A stretch of DNA of 38,783 nt from Phycisphaerales bacterium. GTDB lineage: Bacteria; Planctomycetota; Phycisphaerae; UBA1845. The notes below the pieces were generated by a model, which saw only the letters and a list, made by a program, of their open reading frames with translations, searched no databases and was not told where the DNA came from. Positions 1 through 7,694 of the stretch are shown here, piece after piece (position 1 is the stretch's first letter; each line of letters opens with the position of its first letter). Both the position numbers and the translations under genes were made by a program. The DNA is taken from the NCBI GenBank assembly GCA_013140575.1, contig JABFSN010000203.1, forward strand, positions 1 through 38,783, written 5' to 3'.

Positions 1-834
1 TCTGCTGATCGGCCGTCTCCTCGATCTCGCCCTCCGTGGGCATGTTGGGATTCAATCGCACGCTCACCGGACCCATCGGGCCCATGCCCATCAGGTCCAT
101 CTGCGTCATCCGCGTCCGCACCTCGTCCCGGTCGTCGCCGTCGTTATCGAAGGCCACGCCCTCGGCCGCACCCTCGAAATAGACATCCACCGTGGTCGGT
201 CCCATCAACGGGATGGGCACGCCGCTCCCGTCCGGCAACTGCAGCTGCATCACCGCCGTGGTGTTGGGGAAGAAATCGATCTCCGGTCGCGGCGGCCGCG
301 GAGTGTGGGAGGCCCGAATGATCTTGATCCCGGTCGGGTTTTCGTTGGCGTCAAACAACTCGATGACGACGGGGTCGAAATAGGTCGTCCCGGGTCCCGG
401 CGGCTTGTGGTCGATGAAGCTCGACATTCGCTTGGGCTGATGCGAATGAAACGTCAAGCCGGCCACGTCCACCTGGGTATAGACGTCGAAGGAGCTTCGG
501 GCCATGCCGTCCTCGGCGAATGGCGGCAGGTCGAGCCGCCCGGTTTGGGTGTCCTCGAGCTCTTCGATTTGTCCCATCGAACGGAAGCCGTGCAGCATGG
601 GATCCTGCAAGCGAACGACGAACGGACCGATGGGGGTCATGCCCGTCAACTGGAGTTGCACCATTTCGGTTTCGACGTCGTCCAGATTGTTGCCGTTGTC
701 GTCGTCAGCTTGCCCCTCGGCGCCTTCGAAGAACACGTGAAGCCGGGTTGGTCCGACGGCATGAACGGTGTGCATCGCACCATCCGCGAACATCACGTCG
801 AAAACGGCTTCCGAGTCGGGGAAATCGTCGACTT
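1..834 (-). repeat. Two tandem repeats of about 185 residues, second truncated by window edge
   Basis: The C-terminal visible part of the giant Cys-rich protein contains two similar units, one from about 834 to 281 and one from about 280 to 1. Both begin with an F-P-x-(S/T)-x-A-V motif. Both carry GPT-x(3)-V-(F/Y)-FEG followed by an acidic Asp/Asn-rich stretch and a D-(D/E)-V-x-T-x-M motif, then P-(I/M)-GP-(F/V)-x-VRL. The first also has an SMGQIEELED-like segment matched by GEIEE near the window edge, so further copies may lie outside. I do not recognise the domain. The acidic runs look like calcium-binding loops. Confidence 0.6.
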
Positions 835-3112
835 CAATGAAATTGCAATTGGCCGTAGCGCAGTCCGACCCCGGGCCCTGCGGCTCGCCGCCCAATTCGA
901 GGATGCAGATTTGGCGCGGCACCGCCTGGCAGCCGCCGCGCGGCAAACAGCAGGCCTCGTTCGGCGGGAAACAGGCCGTGGCCGAGCAATCGACGCCGTT
1001 GCCGAGGTACTGACCCCCGTAGAAATCCACGCACAGCCCCTCGGACGTTTCGAAGCAGCCGCCGTCGAGGCAGCACCCGCCGGTTTTGGGGCAGTCGTTC
1101 GGCTCGCAGTTGCCTCCGGACACCCAGTAGATGCCGGACAGTTCGCTGAAGCAGACGTCGATGGAGACCCGGTCGCAGAAGGCGTCACGCAGGCAGCACT
1201 GTCCGACGCAGACGTCGGGAACGCAGGACACGCCGTCGCCGCTGTAGAACCCGCCGCCCAGTTCACACTCGCTCTGCTTGATAACGGCGCAGTCGGTGCC
1301 CCGGCAGCAGGCGCCGACCGGTCCCTCCGGCGGGCACGTCACTTGATTGCAGTTCGTGCCGCCGCCGAAATACAGGCCGCCGCCTTTCACGCAGTTCAAC
1401 GGGCTGGAAAGGAAGCAGTCTTCATTGTTGCAACAGGCGCCGCGATCCGATCCCGGACAACTGGTTCCGTCGCACGTCGTACCCGCCCCCTGCGACGTCC
1501 CTTGAAACTCGACGTCGCAAATGAACGGGGAAGTGTCGAAACATTGTCCCGACGGTGTGCAGCAGGCCTGCGTGGAGGATGGACACGATACGTTGTCATT
1601 GCAGGAGGTACCGGCGCCTTGTGGCGTCCCCTGAAATTCGATATCGCAGGTGTTGGGATCGACGTCGAAGCATTGGCCGAATGGCGTGCAGCAGGCCTGG
1701 GGAGGGGCCGCGCAAACGACCGTCTCGCAGGAGGTTCCGGCGCCCTGGGGCGATCCTTGAAACTGGCCATCACAGCTTACCGGGTCGGTGTCGACGCAGC
1801 CGCCGGTGGGAATGCAACAGGCCTGCGTGGGGATGCACGTCGCACAATCGAGCCGGGCGGTGTAACGCGCCCCGCAATTCACAGCGCCCGCGGCAAACAC
1901 CGGCGATACGAAAAACCAATGCTTGCCGGGAGGCAGGCATACGGTCACGCTGCCCGTGGTGCAGGGCGGAAGATCGATGAACGGGTTGACCTGCCCGGTG
2001 TGGTCGATGCAGTTGCCCGTGCCCGGCGGGTCAGTTTCGGCAAGGCCGATCTGCGCGGCAAACTCGGCCGATACCGTCCAGGTGAATTCCGCAGGGGTCG
2101 GCACCATGACCTGATACCAGTCGGTATCCCGCGTCGTGCCGTTGTGTCCGACGGTCCCGCAACGGGTCTGATTGCAGGCAATCGGGGTGAATTGCGGGGC
2201 GACCACCGGGGGGGTATTGCACCCGCCGTTGATGGTGTCCTGCGGCAGGCCGCAGTTGGGTTCGTTCTCCGGAAGGCCGAACGTCGGGCAGTTCACGCAG
2301 CAGGTCAAGTCCACGCGCAAGTTGTACGTTCCCCGGGCGCCGTTGACGCCGGCGATACGAATGAAATAGTTCTCCCCGGCGATGACGGGGATCTCGATCT
2401 GCGATGAACCGGCCGTCGGCGCTCCGCAGCCGTTGTCGTTGCAGGCCAACTCGGGCGACTGACACGAGGCGTAGGCGGCCAGCGTGGTGTTAAACGTGCT
2501 GCCGCAGGTGTTGATTTTCGCGGTGCCCGAACACGGGGGCACGAAACAATGCCAGACGTCGAATACGTCTTCTCCGCCGCCACACGATGTGGGCGCGCCC
2601 GGGGCCGCGTTCGCGTTGTTTCCGATGAAGGTCGATCCGGGATCGACGCGGATGCAGCTACTGCAGACGTCGCCGGTTGGCTCACCCGCCTGGATTTCCG
2701 GTCCGGCGGTTTCGGCGACGCGTTCGCCCGAAGCGTCGAGGTCTGAATTGTCGCCCGACGCGGCCGTTGAGCTGCCGCGATCCGGGCGCGACGCTGACGA
2801 AACGGACGGGGTAGTTCCGCCCACGGACGAGGAGCCGCGCACCGTGCCCTTCCGAAGCAGCGCTTCGGCCGATGGAACGACGGCGCCGCGTTCGGTTTGA
2901 AGCAGATCGGCGGAGTCGGGCGGCGTTGTCGGCGCCTGTTTGGCCGGAGCGCCGCGCGTTCGTTCGCCGTCGCGTTCCGCAACCAGCAGCGTCGGCAACA
3001 CGCCCCCGGCCAGCAGCCCCAGGCTCACCAGCAAGGCTCCGATTTCCGCGAATGTAAACGCGGCATGCCTGTTCCCCCGTCGGCGCAGCAATCCGTTCGT
3101 CGCATGGCTCAT
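1..3112 (-). CDS. Giant Cys-rich secreted/surface protein with prepilin-like N-terminus (3' end outside window)
   Basis: An open frame runs on the minus strand from 3112 through position 1 with no stop, so at least 1037 residues are present and the C-terminus is missing. I start at the ATG at 3112 because AAGGA lies 8 nt upstream; an in-frame ATG at 3121 abuts that motif. The N-terminus is basic (RRR at 10-12) followed by A-FTFAE at 18-23 and a hydrophobic run, the arrangement of a type III (prepilin) leader with Glu at +5. A low-complexity Ser/Thr/Pro linker follows, then two domains with paired Cys like bacterial pre-peptidase C-terminal domains (about 150-270 and 280-430). Next come eight Cys modules (about 430-756) and two roughly 185-residue repeats containing FFEG/YFEG and Asp-rich DNDGDD motifs. 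Function is unknown. The family type is common in planctomycetes. Export and surface location are inferred. Confidence 0.85.
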   Translation of the reverse strand, partial: MSHATNGLLRRRGNRHAAFTFAEIGALLVSLGLLAGGVLPTLLVAERDGERTRGAPAKQAPTTPPDSADLLQTERGAVVPSAEALLRKGTVRGSSSVGGTTPSVSSASRPDRGSSTAASGDNSDLDASGERVAETAGPEIQAGEPTGDVCSSCIRVDPGSTFIGNNANAAPGAPTSCGGGEDVFDVWHCFVPPCSGTAKINTCGSTFNTTLAAYASCQSPELACNDNGCGAPTAGSSQIEIPVIAGENYFIRIAGVNGARGTYNLRVDLTCCVNCPTFGLPENEPNCGLPQDTINGGCNTPPVVAPQFTPIACNQTRCGTVGHNGTTRDTDWYQVMVPTPAEFTWTVSAEFAAQIGLAETDPPGTGNCIDHTGQVNPFIDLPPCTTGSVTVCLPPGKHWFFVSPVFAAGAVNCGARYTARLDCATCIPTQACCIPTGGCVDTDPVSCDGQFQGSPQGAGTSCETVVCAAPPQACCTPFGQCFDVDPNTCDIEFQGTPQGAGTSCNDNVSCPSSTQACCTPSGQCFDTSPFICDVEFQGTSQGAGTTCDGTSCPGSDRGACCNNEDCFLSSPLNCVKGGGLYFGGGTNCNQVTCPPEGPVGACCRGTDCAVIKQSECELGGGFYSGDGVSCVPDVCVGQCCLRDAFCDRVSIDVCFSELSGIYWVSGGNCEPNDCPKTGGCCLDGGCFETSEGLCVDFYGGQYLGNGVDCSATACFPPNEACCLPRGGCQAVPRQICILELGGEPQGPGSDCATANCNFIEVDDFPDSEAVFDVMFADGAMHTVHAVGPTRLHVFFEGAEGQADDDNGNNLDDVETEMVQLQLTGMTPIGPFVVRLQDPMLHGFRSMGQIEELEDTQTGRLDLPPFAEDGMARSSFDVYTQVDVAGLTFHSHQPKRMSSFIDHKPPGPGTTYFDPVVIELFDANENPTGIKIIRASHTPRPPRPEIDFFPNTTAVMQLQLPDGSGVPIPLMGPTTVDVYFEGAAEGVAFDNDGDDRDEVRTRMTQMDLMGMGPMGPVSVRLNPNMPTEGEIEETADQQ
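845..1825 (-). repeat. Eight tandem Cys-rich protein modules of about 40 residues
   Basis: Within the giant Cys-rich gene, the translation repeats a module of about 40-43 residues eight times. Each follows CC-x(4-7)-C-x(6-9)-C-x(about 14)-C-x(3-5)-C, with a frequent G-(A/G)-G-T-x-C near the end. The first three modules are the most alike and share EFQGT-type and QGAGTSC-type segments, which suggests recent duplication. The last five have diverged. A single module of the same kind occurs near the N-terminus of the protein at 15700-16557. Disulfide-stabilised extracellular repeats are the likely role (inference). Confidence 0.75.
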
Positions 3113-3624
3113 CAAATTCATCCTTAGAAACGTGGCGTTCCGGCAATGAAGGGAAAGCTCCGGCCGCGCGATCGCCAAGCGACCACCGCCGAAGCGTTGG
3201 AAACGCGACCAACCCCTTGTTCGCCCCCGATCTCGACCCGACGCCCCATAAACCGCCGGGCGAAAAACCCACGGTGATTCTAACGGGGCGGCTGAATCGA
3301 AACAAGGCAAATTCTCGCGCGTTAGCCCGTAGACGCGACCGACCAAGATTTCGCCGGCCTCGTCCCGGAAACGTAGGCCTCGCGGCCGCCCGACGCGCCG
3401 CACGAGTTCGGAATGGGCCGCGCGGCTCCGCGGCGTTAAACCAATTCGGGAACCGGCCGTGGTATCGACAGGCTGGGACGGGCCTTCTGGAGTCGTGCGC
3501 GGTTCGCTTAAAGGACGGCTTTAGTGACTCGGATCGGGGAAACGTGACGCAGCCGGCACCGGTGCCGGCGGTTCGACCTGGAGCGTTGGAGATCGTGTTC
3601 GGGCGAGGAAGATCGTGTTCCGAA
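3113..3624. other. 512-bp intergenic region with candidate promoter and an 18-bp palindrome
   Basis: No convincing gene lies between the two flanking minus-strand genes. The region holds a candidate promoter for the Cys-rich gene at 3277-3305 and a perfect palindrome, GCCGGCACCGGTGCCGGC, at 3552-3569, 56 nt past the stop of the redoxin-cytochrome gene. An 11-bp direct repeat (AGATCGTGTTC) lies at 3590-3600 and 3610-3620. The palindrome has no loop and no T-run after it, so a terminator role is doubtful and a protein-binding site is equally possible. Confidence 0.5.
3277..3305 (-). promoter_or_regulatory. Candidate promoter TTGTTT-17-TAGAAT for the giant Cys-rich gene
   Basis: On the minus strand, TTGTTT (3305-3300) and TAGAAT (3282-3277) are separated by exactly 17 nt. 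The -10 matches five of six consensus bases; the -35 matches only the TTG. A transcript starting near 3270 would have a leader of roughly 158 nt. A nearly identical arrangement precedes the Cys-rich gene at 15700-16557. Confidence 0.35.
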
Positions 3625-5382
3625 CTATCGATACACGTAGTCCATGTACCCGATCATCATTTCTTCCCAGGTCTGTTCGCCCCAGCGGACGGCGGCCGCG
3701 GGGTCGGGGTTGGCGAAATTGGCGGCGGAGTTGTCGTAGTGGGCGATGCACTCGATCTTGGTGCCCTTGGGGATGAACATGGGGCTTTTCAGAATGTACG
3801 ATTCCTGCCAGTTGAAATCGTAGCGCGGGACTTCCAGGACGGTCTCGGCGCGGCCGTCGGCGTAATGGGCGATGAATTGCCAGCTCTTGCCGCGGAAGTG
3901 CATGTGCGGGAAGAAGGACAACACGTCGCAGTCTTTATCGAACGTGTACGACGCCCGCACTTCGTGATCGGCCGCTCCGGGCGGAATGTTCAGGTCGAAT
4001 GAATAGACGCCTCGGGTACGCACCTCGCGGGCGACGGGCGACTTGGAAAAAATCATCCCAATGCTCGATTTGTCCTTCATCTTCTTGCCGCTGGTGGTGT
4101 AGTGAACCTGCATCACCAGCGTGGCGCCCGCGGGAAGCTTCTTGCCGTACCCTTCGGGATAGACCGATGGCGTGTCGCCGGGGACGGTGGCGCACAACAT
4201 GCCATCGTCCAGACCGATCCTCTGCTGATCGACCTCACCGTCTTTGGGAACGATGAACACCAGAATGTGATGCACCACCTCTTTGGCGCCGGCCTGGGCT
4301 TCCATGGCCGTGATCCACTTGTCCTCTTTGAAGGTGGTGGGGATGCGGAAATGCTGATACTCCACGGTGCCGTCCACCGGCACGTTGAACGACGAGCGCA
4401 TGGTGAACACCGCGTCGGGTTCGCCGATCGTCCAGCCTTCGGGCCACTCGCGCTCCGGCGGCGCGGCCGCCACGTCGCCCTGCGGCATGCCTGCGTCAAT
4501 CCATTTCAAGATCGCATCGCGGTCGGCGTCGGCCATTTTCCGTTCATTGGCGAACAGCCCGGCGTGCCGCGGATGGGCGTTCCACGGCGGCATGCGGCCC
4601 TCGGTCAATACGGAATAGATCATCGCCGACCAGCCGCGCACGTCTTCGTAGGTCAGTAATGGGAACGGCGCGATGTGGCCGTCGCGATGACAGCGCTGGC
4701 AGTTGTTCTGCACGATTCCGGCGATGGGCGACGCGAATGTCAAATCCGTTGGAACTGACGCCGGCGCCGCTCGTGTAATCAAGCATCCGGGCGCCACCGT
4801 CCGCGTCACCAGCGGCGACTTGCCCTTCAGAACGTCGTTGATGGCGTCTTCCAAATATCGGTTCTTGGGGTTCTTGCGCTGCGCGCCGATCGCGTATTGA
4901 TCGTCGATCATGCCGCGATAGCGGATGACACGGTCGGAATCGACGACGAACGCCTCCGTCGTCGTGCGGGCGTCCAGTTGTCGCGTCAAGGCCTGTTCCG
5001 GGTCCTTCAATATCGGAAACGTAATCTCCAATGCTTTGGCCGACTCGACGATTCTCTCCAGTGTATCGTTCGGATTCGCGTTAATGCCGACGAATACGAC
5101 CTCTTTCCTGCCGAATTTATCCGCGATCTTCTCGAGACGCGGCGCGTACCGCTCGGCGATCGGGCATCCGACGCCGGTATAGGCGATGACCAGCACTTTT
5201 TCTTTATGGAAGTCGAGCAACTGGACGGGTTTGCCGTCCGCGGCCAGCAGCGTGACGTCTTGCAGCTTCTCGCCGACGCGATCGGCCGGCGACGCCGTCA
5301 CCACGCCGATGACGACCGCTGCGGTAACGGCTGCAATCGAAACGACAATCGCGGACTTCCTGAACATGGACCGGTCCCCCAT
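3625..5382 (-). CDS. Exported redoxin / cytochrome c / copper type II monooxygenase-like fusion protein
   Basis: About 585 residues in three parts. After an N-terminal signal segment (about 6-30) comes a thioredoxin-fold redoxin domain (about 35-200) with a single Cys in GVGCP (C73) rather than CxxC, so a classical dithiol reaction is unlikely. A c-type haem site CQRCH follows at 228-232. The C-terminal part (about 330-585) resembles the peptidylglycine alpha-hydroxylating monooxygenase fold: HH at 371-372, H427, HMH at 493-495 and Met535 match the usual two-copper ligand pattern. An oxidative role in the periplasm is inferred; the substrate is unknown. The frame is open to a GTG at 5451, but ATG at 5382 (or 5367) sits next to the signal peptide. 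The gene lies 71 bp after a PQQ-like propeller gene, probably in one operon. Such fusions are familiar in planctomycetes. Confidence 0.85.
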   Translation of the reverse strand: MGDRSMFRKSAIVVSIAAVTAAVVIGVVTASPADRVGEKLQDVTLLAADGKPVQLLDFHKEKVLVIAYTGVGCPIAERYAPRLEKIADKFGRKEVVFVGINANPNDTLERIVESAKALEITFPILKDPEQALTRQLDARTTTEAFVVDSDRVIRYRGMIDDQYAIGAQRKNPKNRYLEDAINDVLKGKSPLVTRTVAPGCLITRAAPASVPTDLTFASPIAGIVQNNCQRCHRDGHIAPFPLLTYEDVRGWSAMIYSVLTEGRMPPWNAHPRHAGLFANERKMADADRDAILKWIDAGMPQGDVAAAPPEREWPEGWTIGEPDAVFTMRSSFNVPVDGTVEYQHFRIPTTFKEDKWITAMEAQAGAKEVVHHILVFIVPKDGEVDQQRIGLDDGMLCATVPGDTPSVYPEGYGKKLPAGATLVMQVHYTTSGKKMKDKSSIGMIFSKSPVAREVRTRGVYSFDLNIPPGAADHEVRASYTFDKDCDVLSFFPHMHFRGKSWQFIAHYADGRAETVLEVPRYDFNWQESYILKSPMFIPKGTKIECIAHYDNSAANFANPDPAAAVRWGEQTWEEMMIGYMDYVYR

Positions 5383-5453
5383 GGTTTTCAACGTCCTGCG
5401 TCTTCCAAACATCTCACCGTGCTCACGTCGACGATCAGCCGCCGTCGGCACAA

Positions 5454-6875
5454 TTATCGGCTTCCCTGTTGCGCTCCCGTCGCGCCGCCCGGCGCGCCTG
5501 CCTCTTTAACGGCCATCACGTGATGCTGCGTCCGGAAGAACAGCACGCCCTCCGAAATGGCGGGCGTGGCCATGCAGATCTCACCCAGCGGGTTGGTGGA
5601 CAGGACATTGAATTCCGGACCGGCCTTGACCGTGTAGACGTCACCCTCTTCACTGGTGAAATAGATTTTGCCGTCGGCGGCGACCGGGGACGCCGTAAAC
5701 CCGGTCCGGCCGGTGCCCAGACGCTCACGGTATTTCTTTTCGCCCGACCTTGCGTCGTAACACGTCAAGACGCCGTTATCCCGGCAACAATACAACAAAT
5801 CGCCGTAGACGATCGGCGTCTGCATGTAGTTTCCGATGCGATCGTAGCTCCAGGCCATGAATTCACGCGGCGATTCCGGGTTGTCCGGTGTGATGTCGCC
5901 CTTCACGGCCGTGCGTATGGCGTATAACGGCGCGCCCGGACCGTGGGCGCTGGTGATGTAGATCAGGTCGTGGGCCACGACGGGAGTCGGAACGGGAATG
6001 TCCCCGCCGCCGTTCAGACGCCACGCTTCCCTGCCGGTTTCAAGTTCATACCCGCCGATGTGGCGGTAACCGTTCACCGCGATGCGCGTGGCGCCATCGG
6101 CCGTGTATATGGTTGGTGTGGACCACGTCGGCACTTCTTCGCGGGCGACGCGCCACACTTCCTTCCCGTCGCTGACGTCAAACGCCGCCAGAAACGAGTT
6201 CTTCTGCACGTCGCACTGCAGGATGATCCTGCCCTCGTGGATGATCGGTGAACTGCCGAAACCCCATTGCGCTCCCGGCATCACGTACCAGCCGGAATCC
6301 AGCACGCCGATGTCTTTCTTCCAGACCAATTCGCCGTCGACGGTGTAACAATACAGACCCTCCGAACCCAGGCACACGACCACGTGTTTTCCGTCAGTCG
6401 CCGGTGTGGCATTGGCGTGCGACGCCTTGGTGTGCCGTTTGATCTTCGGAACGCCTTCGAAAACCGCCTTCGACCACAGCACGCCACCGGTTCGCTTGTC
6501 CAGGCAGAACAGTTGCCACTTGTGAACCGTCTCATCCTCGACCGGGGCCACGTCGCCGTACAAGCCGATCTTCAACTCCGGATCGTCCTTCCCGCTTATC
6601 GCGGTGGTCACGAACAGTTTTTCGCCCCAGATCACGGGGCAGGAATGCCCCAGACCGGGAATCGGCGTCTTCCACCCGATGTTTTCATTCTTCGAGGCAT
6701 CCCACCGCGTCGCTGCGGAATGACCGTCGGACACGCCCGCGGCGTTCATCCCCCGGAACTGCGGCCAATTCGCCGATCCGCCCCCGTCGCTCTTTGCGTC
6801 AGTCGCCCCGCAGATAATCGCCGCCCCTACAGCCGCGGTAGTCAATCGAATGACGATCGGGGTATTGCGCACCAT
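5454..6875 (-). CDS. Exported PQQ-like beta-propeller repeat protein
   Basis: 473 residues with an N-terminal signal peptide (about 1-27), then W-P-x-F-R-G, the usual opening of planctomycete PQQ-like propellers of the BamB/quinoprotein fold. Propeller blades recur as LY/LF-x-D-GE-W or K-x-W elements throughout (for example VWKKDIG, EVWRVA, EAWRLNGG, KIYFTSEEGDVY). No cofactor ligands can be assigned by eye, so enzymatic activity is unproven; a scaffold or binding role is possible. The start is well supported: GGGAGG lies 7 nt upstream of the ATG at 6875. It lies 24 bp downstream of the aldolase gene and upstream of the redoxin/cytochrome fusion, suggesting co-transcription. Confidence 0.85.
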   Translation of the reverse strand: MVRNTPIVIRLTTAAVGAAIICGATDAKSDGGGSANWPQFRGMNAAGVSDGHSAATRWDASKNENIGWKTPIPGLGHSCPVIWGEKLFVTTAISGKDDPELKIGLYGDVAPVEDETVHKWQLFCLDKRTGGVLWSKAVFEGVPKIKRHTKASHANATPATDGKHVVVCLGSEGLYCYTVDGELVWKKDIGVLDSGWYVMPGAQWGFGSSPIIHEGRIILQCDVQKNSFLAAFDVSDGKEVWRVAREEVPTWSTPTIYTADGATRIAVNGYRHIGGYELETGREAWRLNGGGDIPVPTPVVAHDLIYITSAHGPGAPLYAIRTAVKGDITPDNPESPREFMAWSYDRIGNYMQTPIVYGDLLYCCRDNGVLTCYDARSGEKKYRERLGTGRTGFTASPVAADGKIYFTSEEGDVYTVKAGPEFNVLSTNPLGEICMATPAISEGVLFFRTQHHVMAVKEAGAPGGATGAQQGSR

Positions 6876-6899
6876 CGAACAACCTCCCTGCCCAGCGGT

Positions 6900-7553
6900 C
6901 TATCCCGCTCCCAATTCAGCGCGGCACCGGTCCACGATTTCGGCCGCCCGCCGTTCGATCGACGCGTAATTCCGTTCGGCCATCCAACCCGGCTCGAACA
7001 GCGTGCGGACGAATCCAGCGCCGGCCGCCCCGGCCTTCAGCACCTCGACGCAATTCGCCAGCGAAACGCCGGCCGTCGGGAAAATGCGCAATTCCGGCAA
7101 CGGGGCCAGGATGCCGGTTACGTACTCGACGACATCCGCAGGCGCGGGAAACAGCTTCACGAAATCCGCGCCGGCGCGATGGGCGGTCAGCATTTCCGTG
7201 GGCGTGAATGCACCCGGAATGAAGGCCACACCCAGCTTCGCGGCCGCACCGAGGATCGCCGGATCGAACACCGGCGACACCAGAAAACACGCCCCCGCCC
7301 GAACCGAATCGCGGGCCTGATCGACGGTCAACACTGTCCCGGCGCCCACCAGCAAATCGTCGTTGGCCGCGAACCGCTCGATCAACCGCAGCGCGTTGGG
7401 CGTGGTCAGCGTGAACTCAATCACGCGGAAACCGCCGGCGACGGCCGCCGTCATCGCGTCGCGTGCGACCGCCTCGTCCTTGGTACGGATGATGGCGCTC
7501 AGGCGACGTTGTTGAATCTCCTGGACGACTTCGTTCCGGTTTCTGTTGGCCAC
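6900..7553 (-). CDS. eda: KDPG/KHG aldolase (2-dehydro-3-deoxyphosphogluconate aldolase)
   Basis: 217 residues, the normal size of the class I KDPG aldolase family, which cleaves 2-keto-3-deoxy-6-phosphogluconate to pyruvate and glyceraldehyde-3-phosphate in the Entner-Doudoroff or uronate pathways. The Schiff-base lysine is K133 in DFVKLFPA and the general acid/base glutamate is E46 in VIEFTL. The phosphate-binding PGAFTPTE loop is at 113-120. Translation starts at a GTG at 7553 with AAGGGG about 7 nt upstream. It appears to be first in a unit with the PQQ-like and redoxin genes, which is unusual company for a cytoplasmic sugar-acid enzyme. KHG or other 2-keto-3-deoxy sugar acids are alternative substrates. 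Confidence 0.93.
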   Translation of the reverse strand: MANRNRNEVVQEIQQRRLSAIIRTKDEAVARDAMTAAVAGGFRVIEFTLTTPNALRLIERFAANDDLLVGAGTVLTVDQARDSVRAGACFLVSPVFDPAILGAAAKLGVAFIPGAFTPTEMLTAHRAGADFVKLFPAPADVVEYVTGILAPLPELRIFPTAGVSLANCVEVLKAGAAGAGFVRTLFEPGWMAERNYASIERRAAEIVDRCRAELGAG

Positions 7554-7583
7554 GTCCGACCCCTTTCGAAACTGTGCGCCGGC

Positions 7584-7589
7584 ATTCTA
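7584..7589 (-). promoter_or_regulatory. Candidate -10 box TAGAAT for the eda operon
   Basis: TAGAAT on the minus strand ends 30 nt upstream of the GTG start, implying a short leader of about 24 nt. No good -35 element is found at 16-18 nt, so this rests on the -10 match and the identical hexamer in front of two other minus-strand genes. Confidence 0.3.
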
Positions 7590-7694
7590 CCGCTCATCGC
7601 CGGGAAGCGGTATCCGTTCCGTGGCGATTCGCAAGCGGGTATGATGGCCTCGCGTCGCGCATCGGGCCGGGTTTTCCTGGGAGTCACCCCACAC

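Noticed and set aside
845-1825. CRISPR-like periodicity from the repeated Cys modules
   Set aside because: The periodicity is at protein level within an open frame, with diverged nucleotide repeats and no uniform spacers.
305-2407. 700-codon plus-strand open frame
   Set aside because: It lies entirely opposite the giant Cys-rich gene, whose translation shows a leader, repeats and domains; the plus frame shows none and is the usual antisense shadow in G+C-rich DNA.
6267-7694. In-frame upstream extension of the M14-S9 gene
   Set aside because: It is antisense to the PQQ-like and eda genes, is Arg/His-rich, and precedes a clear signal peptide at 7695.
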